NCBI GenBank assembly: GCA_035647435.1
Contig: DASRNM010000131.1
Location: forward strand, 1-23,814
Direction of reading: 5' to 3'
Source of the DNA: JAAZFZ01 sp035647435
Lineage (GTDB): Bacteria; Bacillota; Clostridia; Oscillospirales; Acutalibacteraceae
DNA length: 23,814 nt
The first letter of the stretch is position 1. Each line of letters begins with the position of its first letter. Both the position numbers and the translations under genes were made by a program. The notes under the pieces are model-generated. The model saw only the letters and a list, made by a program, of their open reading frames with translations. It did not search any database and was not told where the DNA came from. This document shows positions 7,034 to 14,694 of the stretch, piece after piece.

Positions 7034-9235
7034 TCAATTTATTCCAGAGCGCTCAACACTCAAAACTCCCTCAATCTTTTCAAGCTTCGAAATAACACTT
7101 TTAAGGTGTTCAACTCCATTAACGGTTATTGTGATTGTCATTGTCGTTCTCATATCCTTTGAGTTTCTGGCATTGATGTCATGAATCATAACACGCATGC
7201 TTGCCAGCTGACCCGAAACATCAGCAAGCATACCAACACGATTCAAGCACGAGATGTGAAGTGTTGATTTAAAATCCTCCTTGACATTGTCTTCCCAATG
7301 GGCGGAAATCCAACGTTCTGGCTCCTCAGCAAGGGGTATCGATTTGGGAACATTGACACAATCCCTTTTGTGGATTGAAACACCGTGTCCCCTTGTTATA
7401 AAACCAATAATACTATCGCCTGGGAGCGGATTACAGCAGCGTGAAAACTTGACAAGACAGTTATCAATCCCCTCAACTATCACACCTTCTTTACCCCTTC
7501 TTCTTTGGGGTGGCACTAATTTAATTTCATTAGAGTCTTCAGGTTTTCCTTGCTCCTTAACAAGCTTGTTGTATTCATCTCTTATTCTTGGCATTAGTTT
7601 AGACAGGGTTAATCCACCGTAACCGATTGAAGCATAAAAGTCATCAATAGAATTACAATGTCGTTTTTCTGCAAGGTTGTTTATTAGTGTTTGTAAATCA
7701 TCGTCACTCAGGCGAATGTAATTTCTTCTGAATTCTTTTTCGATTTCTGCCTTGCCCTCGATGATGTTTTCATCGCGTCTTTCTTTTTTAAACCATGACC
7801 TTATTTTGCTTCTCGCTTCACTTGTCTTAACTATTTTTAACCAATCACGGCTTGGGCCTTTAGTTTGGTTGGATGAGGTAATTATCTCAACAATTTCGCC
7901 TGTTTTCACTTGATAATCTATTGGCACAATTCGGCCGTCCACCTTTGCACCGTTCATACGGTTGCCGACTGCGGAATGTATGGCATATGCAAAATCAATT
8001 ACTGTTGCACCTTGTGGGAGATCTATAACATCACCTTTTGGTGTGAACACAAAAACTTCGTCAGGTACAAGGTCGCTTTTAATTGTACGAACAATATCCT
8101 CAACATCTTCGCTGTCTTTTTGACTTTCAAGTAGCTGTCTTATCCAAGACAGTCTTTCTTCAAACTTTGCATTGCCTTTTATGCCAAGCTTATATTTCCA
8201 ATGCGCGGCAATTCCGAATTCTGCGGTGTGGTGCATTTCCCAAGTTCTTATTTGAACCTCAAAGGGTAGGCCTTCAGTGCCTAAAACAGTTGTGTGCAGC
8301 GATTGATACATGTTTGGTTTAGGTGTTGAAATATAGTCTTTGAATCTGCCGGGTATCGGTTTGAACATATCATGAATAATACCAAGGCAATTATAGCAAT
8401 CAATGACCGATTCAACTATTATTCTTACTGCATAAATATCATATATTTCATCAAAATTCCTGTTTTGCATATACATTTTTCTGTATATACCGTGAACGCT
8501 TTTTATTCTTCCACCAATGTGAGGGTTTGGCACAACTTTTTCGATTCTAACCCCAATTCTGTTTTTAATGTCTTTCAGAAACTCTTGACGAAATTGCTTT
8601 TGAGATTCGAGAGACTCATCAATTTCATGGTATGCAACAGGATCTAAATAACTAATCGCTAAATCTTCAAGCTCTTCTTTTATTGTTCTAATACCCAACC
8701 GATGGGCAATTGGAGCATAAATCTCTAAAGTTTCAAGAGCCTTATCTCTGCGTTTTTGAGGGCTCATAAAGCTGAGCGTTCTCATGTTGTGGATTCTATC
8801 AGCTAATTTAATGATGATTACACGAATATCCTGTGACATGGCAAGGAGCATTTTTCTCACGTTTTCTGCCTGTTGTTCCTCTTTAGTTGTCAAGGATACT
8901 TTGCCAAGTTTTGTTACACCATCTACAAGAGCAGCAATCTCTTCATTAAATTTTTCTTTTAGCTCGGGCAGTGTAATTAGGGTGTCTTCAACTGTGTCGT
9001 GAAGAAGGGCTGCAATTATGGATGCAGAGTCCATGCCGAGTTGAGCAAGAACCTGCGAAACGGCTATAGGGTGAATCACAAATGGTTGACCTGAAAAACG
9101 AATCTGACCCCTGTGGGCTTTTTCGGAAATATCATAAGCCTTTTCTATTAAAGCCAAATCTTCGTCGCTATATGATTTTTTCAAAAGCTCTATTAGCTCA
9201 AAATATCCGTCACCTTTGTCCTTGTTCTCACTCAT
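7034..9235 (-). CDS. rel: Bifunctional (p)ppGpp synthetase/hydrolase Rel
   Basis: 733-aa long RelA/SpoT homologue that makes and degrades the alarmone (p)ppGpp in response to uncharged tRNA on the ribosome. Domains in order: the HD hydrolase (about 30-190) with H55, HD at 79-80, ED at 83-84 and D146, which are the residues needed for hydrolysis, so this is a bifunctional Rel and not a RelA with a dead HD domain. Next come the synthetase (about 240-350, with YDIYAVRIIV, RFKDYISTPKPN, YQSLHT and EFGIAAHWKYK), TGS (about 395-455), a Cys-containing zinc-finger-like region (CCNPLPGDSIIGF) and a C-terminal ACT domain (about 660-733). The ATG at 9235 has a strong AAAGGGGGG site. It follows recJ by 30 nt; apt, usually between them in Bacillus, is missing. 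Confidence 0.97.
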   Translation of the reverse strand: MSENKDKGDGYFELIELLKKSYSDEDLALIEKAYDISEKAHRGQIRFSGQPFVIHPIAVSQVLAQLGMDSASIIAALLHDTVEDTLITLPELKEKFNEEIAALVDGVTKLGKVSLTTKEEQQAENVRKMLLAMSQDIRVIIIKLADRIHNMRTLSFMSPQKRRDKALETLEIYAPIAHRLGIRTIKEELEDLAISYLDPVAYHEIDESLESQKQFRQEFLKDIKNRIGVRIEKVVPNPHIGGRIKSVHGIYRKMYMQNRNFDEIYDIYAVRIIVESVIDCYNCLGIIHDMFKPIPGRFKDYISTPKPNMYQSLHTTVLGTEGLPFEVQIRTWEMHHTAEFGIAAHWKYKLGIKGNAKFEERLSWIRQLLESQKDSEDVEDIVRTIKSDLVPDEVFVFTPKGDVIDLPQGATVIDFAYAIHSAVGNRMNGAKVDGRIVPIDYQVKTGEIVEIITSSNQTKGPSRDWLKIVKTSEARSKIRSWFKKERRDENIIEGKAEIEKEFRRNYIRLSDDDLQTLINNLAEKRHCNSIDDFYASIGYGGLTLSKLMPRIRDEYNKLVKEQGKPEDSNEIKLVPPQRRRGKEGVIVEGIDNCLVKFSRCCNPLPGDSIIGFITRGHGVSIHKRDCVNVPKSIPLAEEPERWISAHWEDNVKEDFKSTLHISCLNRVGMLADVSGQLASMRVMIHDINARNSKDMRTTMTITITVNGVEHLKSVISKLEKIEGVLSVERSGIN

Positions 9236-9265
9236 CTTTATCCCCCCCTTTACATCTAATATATT

Positions 9266-11302
9266 TTAAGAATGTTTATTTAGTGATTTTAAAATAATAG
9301 AATCATCTAAGCTTACCTTTTTTGAAATCTTAGGCAAATTATAGCAATAATTATCTACAATTAAAAGCCCCATTTCTTCAAAAACATCTAAAGCAATATT
9401 AACGGCACAAAATCTTTCGCCCAAATTACCAATCTGATTTAATAGGGCCTGTGTTCCTCTGTTCCAACCATTGTTTGATTTTATTGCTCTGTATATGTCG
9501 GCCATAAGCTCCCGCTCGGGGCAAGCATTAATCAGCGTTTTGCAGGGTAACGCCTCTCCCCTTTTAAACATTTCATATGAACGGATGCCCTCTTGAATAG
9601 CTTTTTCATCCATATTAGAGTACCTTATGCTCTTTAGATATACTCCAACATAAACATTGTTTAAGTATTCATTTTTATCTAAAACAACCGCAAGGTCAAC
9701 AACATCTCCGCAACGAAACTCAAAGGACTCCACATCTTGGCCAAAACTCATAACCCTAATTGAAGTGTCGCCCCGTTGAACAACAAGCTTTATATGCTTG
9801 CCGTTTGATGTTGGTGCAATGTTTTTGATGGTCATATTAAATAACCCGAAAACCGGCTGAGAGTTTTCAAACCCAAACGGTTCAAAAACCTGAATTCCAT
9901 CAATCACATCCATACCTATGAACTTAGGGTTAATCTTCAAATCGATTTTTTGTATTAGAAATGGCATTTGAAACGTTGATGAATAATCATTAATTTTTGT
10001 TCTGAATCCACTAATATTGTCACTTTTCAAACTTAAACCTGCGGCAAGTGTATGACCACCATAAAAATCCAACAAATCAGAACATTCCTCAATAGCATCA
10101 AAGAGAGAAAAACCATCAAGGCTTCTTCCAGACCCCTTTGCATTTTCGCCATCTCTTGAAATAATGATACAGGGCTTACCGTAACGCTCAACTATCCTTG
10201 ATGCAACAATCCCTATAACTCCGTGGTGCCATCCTTCGCCGTCGCACACCAAAACCCTGTCATAAAGCAAACGAGGGCTTTGAGAAATCTGTTTTTCTAC
10301 CTGTTCAAGGATATCCTGACCGATTAATTTTCTATCGGTGTTTGCTTGCTCAATATCTTGAGCTATATTTTGGGCGGTGGCCTCATCTTCGCTGAGCAAT
10401 AGCTCAACTGCTCTTTTTGCAGCACCCATTCTGCCTGCGGCATTTATCCTTGGAGCAACGGTAAAGGCAATTCCTTTAGAAGTCAAGGGTTTGTTTTCAT
10501 CATACCCTGCAGTCTGCCGCAATGCCCATATTCCTTCTCGAATGTTCTCATTAATCGCCTTTAAGCCGGCTTTAACAAAAGACCTGTTCTCACCTTTTAA
10601 AGGCACAACATCGGCGACGGTGCCTATTGCAACTATGTCACCGTAGTCACTTAGCAGTTCCTCTTGATTTATGCCTCCTAGCGCACTTATTAGCTTAAAC
10701 GCAACCCCGACACCCGCAAGGTCTTTAAACTTTAATTTGCAATCCTCTCTGTGAGGGTTAATCACCGCAACTGCTTCTGGAAGTTCATCGCCGACTATAT
10801 GATGGTCGGTGATGATTAAATCCATACCAAGCTCACTAGCATATTTTGCCTCGTTAATACTGCGAATACCGTTGTCTACAGTTATTATAACTTTTGCCCC
10901 AAGCTTATGTAATTTATCTACTGATTCAATGCTCAAACCGTAACCTTCGGTTTGCCTGTCTGGTATATAATAAAAAGCATCAGCGCCTTGCATTTCTAAA
11001 AAGCTGTAAACAAGTGCTGTTGCACAAACTCCATCAGCGTCGTAGTCACCGAAAATTGCTATACGTTCAAAGTTATCAATAGCATTATTTATTCTTTTAA
11101 CTGCCTTTTCCATGTCCGGCAAATCAAATGGATTAGTTAGTGCACTGCTCTCGGTTGAAAAAAATTCCTCTATGTCGTCACTATCAGTCAAACCTCTTGA
11201 CACGGCAATCAAAGCGGAAAACGGATTAAGACCGTGTCGCTGTGCTATTTCTAACGCCTTATTCTTATCACACTCGCTTATTTCCCAAACTTTGCTTACC
11301 AT
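9266..11302 (-). CDS. recJ: Single-stranded-DNA-specific exonuclease RecJ
   Basis: 678-aa DHH-family 5'-3' ssDNA exonuclease acting in recombination and mismatch/base-excision repair. Motifs: DYDADG (86-91), VDNG (142-145), DHH (166-168), the RINAAGRMG segment (285-293) and the DHHA1 motif GGH (415-417), so all metal-binding elements are present. A C-terminal extension after the OB-like region agrees with Firmicutes RecJ, which runs longer than the E. coli protein. I chose the ATG at 11302 (MVSKVWEI), 9 nt after AAAGGA. A TTG six codons upstream overlaps that site and is rejected. It is the first gene of the recJ-rel-dtd-MBL-hemZ-kinase operon, with a promoter in the divergent gap. Confidence 0.95.
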   Translation of the reverse strand: MVSKVWEISECDKNKALEIAQRHGLNPFSALIAVSRGLTDSDDIEEFFSTESSALTNPFDLPDMEKAVKRINNAIDNFERIAIFGDYDADGVCATALVYSFLEMQGADAFYYIPDRQTEGYGLSIESVDKLHKLGAKVIITVDNGIRSINEAKYASELGMDLIITDHHIVGDELPEAVAVINPHREDCKLKFKDLAGVGVAFKLISALGGINQEELLSDYGDIVAIGTVADVVPLKGENRSFVKAGLKAINENIREGIWALRQTAGYDENKPLTSKGIAFTVAPRINAAGRMGAAKRAVELLLSEDEATAQNIAQDIEQANTDRKLIGQDILEQVEKQISQSPRLLYDRVLVCDGEGWHHGVIGIVASRIVERYGKPCIIISRDGENAKGSGRSLDGFSLFDAIEECSDLLDFYGGHTLAAGLSLKSDNISGFRTKINDYSSTFQMPFLIQKIDLKINPKFIGMDVIDGIQVFEPFGFENSQPVFGLFNMTIKNIAPTSNGKHIKLVVQRGDTSIRVMSFGQDVESFEFRCGDVVDLAVVLDKNEYLNNVYVGVYLKSIRYSNMDEKAIQEGIRSYEMFKRGEALPCKTLINACPERELMADIYRAIKSNNGWNRGTQALLNQIGNLGERFCAVNIALDVFEEMGLLIVDNYCYNLPKISKKVSLDDSIILKSLNKHS

Positions 11303-11336
11303 CAAATCAATTCCTTTCAAACTATTATTTTATCAT

Positions 11337-11365
11337 TTTATATATAAATAATCAAGTTTTGACAA
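11337..11365 (-). promoter_or_regulatory. Putative promoter of the recJ-rel operon
   Basis: Minus-strand TTGTCA (11360-11365), 17-bp spacer, TATAAA (11337-11342), about 35 nt before the recJ start. A second overlapping pair (TTGATT-17-TAAAAT) sits slightly closer to the gene. The region is very AT-rich, so either or both may be used. Confidence 0.6.
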
Positions 11366-11406
11366 TAAATATATTTCAGAAAGAAATTAATATTTAACAA
11401 TTTAAT

Positions 11407-11435
11407 TTGAAAAATATATTGTAAAGTGGTATATT
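11407..11435 (+). promoter_or_regulatory. Putative promoter of the DUF4838 gene
   Basis: TTGAAA (11407-11412), 17-bp spacer, TATATT (11430-11435), followed by an A run and the AAAGGAGGG ribosome-binding site at about 11441-11449. The leader would be only some 10-15 nt. No operator or riboswitch is apparent in the divergent gap to recJ. Confidence 0.6.
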
Positions 11436-11454
11436 AAAAAAAAGGAGGGATTTT

Positions 11455-13332
11455 ATGGCAATCAAACAAATTATATCCACAATAATAGCATTGCTACAGT
11501 TTTTTCTAGGCACACTCGGCATAGGGATAGAATACGATACTGTTGATTACGGTGGGAATGCGTATGTCGAGCCGATAATTACACAATGGTTAACACTTAT
11601 TGAAAACGATGAAAGCGATTATGTAATTATCAAAGGCGAAAACGCAAATGAATCAGAGGTTACAGCTGCAAATGTTTTGCAAAGATATTTGAGAGATATT
11701 AGCGGTGTTACTCTGATAATAAAGGATGATAGCGCAACCACCATAAACACAGAAATCATTGTCGGCAAAACGAACAGAGAAAACGTACCGTCCATAAGTG
11801 TTGACAGAAATAAATTGGGTAACGACGGATTTATTAAAAAAGTTGTCGGTCAAAAGCTTATTATTGCTGGCGGTGAATTAAGGGGTACACTCTACGGTGT
11901 CTATTCATTTCTTGAGGAACAGTTAGGCTGCCGTTGGTACACTTCTGACCTTAAAAAGGTTCCCGAACTTTCACAAGTCAAAATCGACCAAAATCTTTCT
12001 GATGAACAAATTCCGATTTTTGAATATCGTGACTGCTATTGGCAGTCTACATTCAATGAGGATTGGATGGTTAAGCAAAAGCTTAACAGCCAAGTGAGAG
12101 TCAACCTATCGTCCGAAAATGGCGGCGGAATAAGATATGCTGATTTTGCGCACAGTCTTGAAAGGCTTGTTCCTGCGTCATACTATGAAGAACACCCAGA
12201 TTACTTCGCATTTAGAGAAGATACGGGCAAATGGGAAACAAAGCAACGTTGTTTAACAAACCCCGAAGTGGTTGAAATTGCAATACAAAATGTACGCCAA
12301 GCTCTCTTGAAAAAACCCGATGCAGATATCATTTCAATTACTCAACTTGATAATCAAAATTATTGCCAATGTGAGAATTGTAAAGCCTCAGATGAGTACT
12401 ACGATAGCCCTGCGGGCACGATGGTCAATTTTGTTAATCAAATAGCAGAGGTTTTGGGGGGCGAATTTCCAAATGTTCAGTTTGATACTTTTGCCTATCA
12501 ATATACAAGAAAAACACCTGTTAATATAATCCCGAGAGATAATGTGATTGTAAGGCTTTGCTCAATAGAATGTTGTTTTTGTCATCCTTTGGATGAGTGC
12601 GGTCATGAAAGCCTTGTTGAATATGTTTCTGAAAAAGAGCCTACATTTACTGAAGATTTAAAGGCTTGGTCGCAAATATGTGATAATCTTTATATATGGG
12701 ATTACACAACCAACTTTAATCTTTATCTAATGCCCTTCCCAAACTTCCATGTGCTTTCGGACAATATGCAGACTTTCGCCGAAAACAACGTCAAGGGCGT
12801 TTTTGAACAAGGTAATTATACAGGCGGCAAGAGCGGCGAATTTGGCGAACTTAGGGCATATATCCTTTCAAAACTTCTTTGGGACCCATATTGTGATGTT
12901 GAATACCATATGATGGACTTTATGAGTGCGTATTACGGTGCAGATTCAGCATTATATATTAAAGAGTACATTGATATGTTGACAACAAAGGTGTCACAGA
13001 CATCTCATCTGTTTATTTTTGATTGGCATTATGAAAGTGGGATTTTCTTAGGCTCAGAGATTAAAAAGATAGACAGATTGTGTGATAATGCACAAGCAAG
13101 CGCTGAAAATTCGACACAGTTGAACAATATTAAAAGATCAAGACTTTCATTTAGGTTCTACAAGGGCAACCTTATGCTAGCGGAGTTTTCCCCTCTTAAC
13201 CCTATTAAGCATTATAAAGAAAACAAGAAACTTTACAATGACATAAAGGAGCTTGGAGTTACACGTTTAACCGAGCATAAAGAAATTGCAGATGTTCCTA
13301 ATTTCTGGCTTAACCCTTTAGAATGGCGATAA
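11455..13332 (+). CDS. Secreted DUF4838 domain protein, probably carbohydrate-active
   Basis: 625-aa protein with a hydrophobic N-terminus (IISTIIALLQFFLGTLGIG, about residues 6-24) that looks like a signal peptide or anchor; there is no lipobox Cys. Residues about 55-180 resemble the small alpha/beta domain that precedes GH67/GH20-type catalytic domains (ANVLQRYLRDISGV, RGTLYGVYSFLEEQLGCRWY). The following part fits DUF4838, including EEHPDYFAFR, ISITQLDNQNYCQCENC (Cys304, 306, 309) and VRLCSIECCFCHPLDEC (Cys369, 373, 374, 376, 382). No catalytic residues are established for this family, so glycoside hydrolase activity is inference. ATG at 11455 with AAAGGAGGG upstream. The gene is monocistronic with its own promoter and terminator, between two minus-strand housekeeping blocks. 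That fits an accessory, possibly acquired, gene, though its base composition does not stand out. Confidence 0.82.
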   Translation: MAIKQIISTIIALLQFFLGTLGIGIEYDTVDYGGNAYVEPIITQWLTLIENDESDYVIIKGENANESEVTAANVLQRYLRDISGVTLIIKDDSATTINTEIIVGKTNRENVPSISVDRNKLGNDGFIKKVVGQKLIIAGGELRGTLYGVYSFLEEQLGCRWYTSDLKKVPELSQVKIDQNLSDEQIPIFEYRDCYWQSTFNEDWMVKQKLNSQVRVNLSSENGGGIRYADFAHSLERLVPASYYEEHPDYFAFREDTGKWETKQRCLTNPEVVEIAIQNVRQALLKKPDADIISITQLDNQNYCQCENCKASDEYYDSPAGTMVNFVNQIAEVLGGEFPNVQFDTFAYQYTRKTPVNIIPRDNVIVRLCSIECCFCHPLDECGHESLVEYVSEKEPTFTEDLKAWSQICDNLYIWDYTTNFNLYLMPFPNFHVLSDNMQTFAENNVKGVFEQGNYTGGKSGEFGELRAYILSKLLWDPYCDVEYHMMDFMSAYYGADSALYIKEYIDMLTTKVSQTSHLFIFDWHYESGIFLGSEIKKIDRLCDNAQASAENSTQLNNIKRSRLSFRFYKGNLMLAEFSPLNPIKHYKENKKLYNDIKELGVTRLTEHKEIADVPNFWLNPLEWR

Positions 13333-13346
13333 CAAATAAATCAAGA

Positions 13347-13378
13347 ATGCCTATGAGAAAATCTCATAGGCATTTTTT
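13347..13378 (+). terminator. Intrinsic terminator after the DUF4838 gene
   Basis: Perfect 11-bp stem (ATGCCTATGAG 13347-13357, CTCATAGGCAT 13363-13373), 5-nt loop, then TTTTTT. A textbook rho-independent terminator on the plus strand. Read on the minus strand it follows the convergent acetyltransferase gene with a T-rich tail (TTCTTGATTTATTTG), so it may work weakly in both directions. Confidence 0.92.
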
Positions 13379-13394
13379 ATATAGTTATTAAGAA

Positions 13395-14042
13395 TTAAAT
13401 TTCTTTGATAACCCTTGCAGGGACACCGACTGCCGTGCAGTTTTTGGGAATATCGTTGATAACAACCGCGCCTGCACCGACAACCACACCCGTACCGATG
13501 GATTTATTTTGAATAATGCTTGCGCCAACTCCGAGTTCAGAATAATCACCGACATTTACATTGCCAGAAACATTTACGCTCGGATAAAGCGTTACGAAGT
13601 TGCCGACTTTGGAGTCGTGCCCTATCTTTGTGCCATTACTTAAAATCACAAAATCCCCTATTTCAATATCGACAGTTGCAATGCATGAAAAACACACAAC
13701 ATTACCTTTGCCCATTTTGACAAAATCAGAACACCTGAAATCATCAGCAATTATATTTGGGAATTTAATTTTAGTGTTTTTGGATACCTTTTTATATATG
13801 GAATGCCTTGCTTGTGGATTACCGACACATATCACCGCTGATATATCCTCTTTATAATTGAGAAGATAGTTTGTGCTCCCTAAAACGGGCAGGCCATGTA
13901 TTATACTTCCTTCACTCTTATTGTCATCAATAAATCCAAGAATATTATAATTCCTGTTGTGAAGATTAAGCTCTCGCAGTTCAAAAAGAACTTCTCGTCC
14001 CAGCCCACCAGCTCCAATAATTACAATATCATTTATTGACAC
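13395..14042 (-). CDS. NeuD/PglD-family sugar O/N-acetyltransferase
   Basis: 215-aa acetyltransferase with an N-terminal Rossmann-like nucleotide-sugar-binding domain (GAGGLGRE 10-17, GFIDD 36-40) and a C-terminal left-handed beta-helix of hexapeptide repeats (about 105-200). H142 in KIGHDSKVG corresponds to the catalytic His of PglD/NeuD enzymes, and the helix ends with the usual GVPARVIKEI. Family members acetylate amino- or hydroxyl-sugars, such as UDP-linked bacillosamine precursors or sialic acid. I prefer the GTG at 14042, because GGGGTGG lies just upstream. A GTG at 14051 would add three residues but lacks spacing to that site. No glycan or sugar-nucleotide genes are nearby, so the substrate is unknown. 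It follows endoA and has its own promoter. Confidence 0.87.
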   Translation of the reverse strand: MSINDIVIIGAGGLGREVLFELRELNLHNRNYNILGFIDDNKSEGSIIHGLPVLGSTNYLLNYKEDISAVICVGNPQARHSIYKKVSKNTKIKFPNIIADDFRCSDFVKMGKGNVVCFSCIATVDIEIGDFVILSNGTKIGHDSKVGNFVTLYPSVNVSGNVNVGDYSELGVGASIIQNKSIGTGVVVGAGAVVINDIPKNCTAVGVPARVIKEI

Positions 14043-14065
14043 AATTCCCACCCCATTTTGGTGAA

Positions 14066-14094
14066 ATTATACCACAGTATTATAATTATTACAA
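14066..14094 (-). promoter_or_regulatory. Promoter of the acetyltransferase gene
   Basis: Minus-strand TTGTAA (14089-14094), 17-bp spacer, TATAAT (14066-14071), in the 66-nt gap between endoA and the acetyltransferase. The transcript would start about 18 nt before the GTG. The -35 end touches the palindrome at 14093-14110. Confidence 0.7.
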
Positions 14095-14110
14095 CATAAC
14101 AAGTTATGTT
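14093..14110. repeat. Perfect 8-bp palindrome at the endoA 3' end
   Basis: AACATAAC-AA-GTTATGTT. It overlaps the first two bases of the endoA stop codon (as read on the plus strand) and abuts the -35 box of the acetyltransferase promoter. It could be a protein-binding site or a weak hairpin after endoA; the stem is AT-rich and lacks a clear T tract. Confidence 0.4.
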
Positions 14111-14480
14111 AAACGGCTGCCGTTGCCGAAACGCCGTGCCCTATACCTAAGCTTACGGATAATGCTTGATCCACCCTGTTCATATCTGCTTCGTTTAAAG
14201 AACCCATTTTTTCTTTTAGTCTTTTTTTATCAATAGTTCTTACCTGTTCAAGCAAAACTATTGAATCTTTTGCAAGACCGCAACCGTCTGCATTTACCTG
14301 AATATGTGTTGGCAGACTTGTTTTAAACTTTTGACTTGTAATTGCTGCCGCAATAACCGTGGGGCTGAATTTGTTGCCGACATCGTTTTGAACAATAAGA
14401 ACAGGTCTTATCCCACCCTGCTCAGAGCCAACAACGGGGCTTAAGTCTGCATAAAAAATATCTCCCCGCATAACTGTCAT
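14109..14480 (-). CDS. ndoA: EndoA/MazF-type mRNA interferase toxin
   Basis: 123-aa PemK/MazF-family endoribonuclease, closely similar in pattern to Bacillus EndoA, which cuts single-stranded RNA at UACAU and is held inactive by an RHH-type antitoxin. The start VMRGDIFYADLSPVVGSEQGG is typical. The catalytic residues R25 (GGIRPVLIVQND) and T48 (AAITSQ) are both present, so the protein should be active. The C-terminus has a short extra GHGVSATAAV tail. The ATG at 14480 has GGAGGGTG upstream; an in-frame ATG at 14546 would run through the leader inverted repeat and is rejected. In Bacillus the gene follows alr and the antitoxin gene. Here a lipoprotein gene lies 234 nt upstream, and I find no antitoxin-sized ORF. 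The cognate UACAU specificity is inferred from the family. Confidence 0.93.
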   Translation of the reverse strand: MTVMRGDIFYADLSPVVGSEQGGIRPVLIVQNDVGNKFSPTVIAAAITSQKFKTSLPTHIQVNADGCGLAKDSIVLLEQVRTIDKKRLKEKMGSLNEADMNRVDQALSVSLGIGHGVSATAAV

Positions 14481-14500
14481 TTTAATCACCCTCCATATTT

Positions 14501-14530
14501 TTGAATGGCAGTTATATTTTTGCCATTCAA
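14501..14530. repeat. 10-bp perfect inverted repeat in the endoA leader
   Basis: TTGAATGGCA (14501-14510) and TGCCATTCAA (14521-14530) with a 10-nt loop. It lies about 10 nt upstream of the endoA ribosome-binding site, inside the predicted transcript. It could be an mRNA hairpin affecting stability or translation, or a DNA operator. No T tract follows on the minus strand (AAATATGGAGG), so it is not a terminator. Confidence 0.6.
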
Positions 14531-14568
14531 TGGCGCAATTAAACATTGTTAAAATCGGGGAGCTAAAA

Positions 14569-14628
14569 TTATTTATGTCTGTGCATCCATTTCAATCCAT
14601 TATATTCCTGTTTCTTTAGTTTTGACAT
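14569..14628 (-). CDS. Possible 19-aa small ORF in the endoA leader
   Basis: An ATG at 14628 preceded by AGGATAAGTA opens a 19-codon frame, MSKLKKQEYNGLKWMHRHK, ending in TAA. The peptide is strongly basic (eight K/R plus two H). It sits between the endoA promoter (14664-14692) and the leader inverted repeat. I recognise no family. It may be a leader peptide, a tiny unrelated protein or chance; its AGGAT site and its position on the predicted transcript are the only support. Confidence 0.3.
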   Translation of the reverse strand: MSKLKKQEYNGLKWMHRHK

Positions 14629-14663
14629 TACTTATCCTAAAATTTTACTTGAAATTTGTCATT

Positions 14664-14692
14664 ATTATAGAAAACCTGTATTTATTTGGCAT
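14664..14692 (-). promoter_or_regulatory. Putative promoter of endoA
   Basis: Minus-strand ATGCCA (14687-14692), 17-bp spacer, TATAAT (14664-14669), just after the lipoprotein gene. It implies an untranslated or small-ORF-containing leader of roughly 175 nt before endoA. Confidence 0.6.
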
Positions 14693-14694
14693 AG

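Noticed and set aside
14109..14546. Longer endoA start at 14546
   Set aside because: The extra 22 residues are translated from the leader inverted repeat and lack a ribosome-binding site. The ATG at 14480 has GGAGGGTG and gives the normal EndoA N-terminus.
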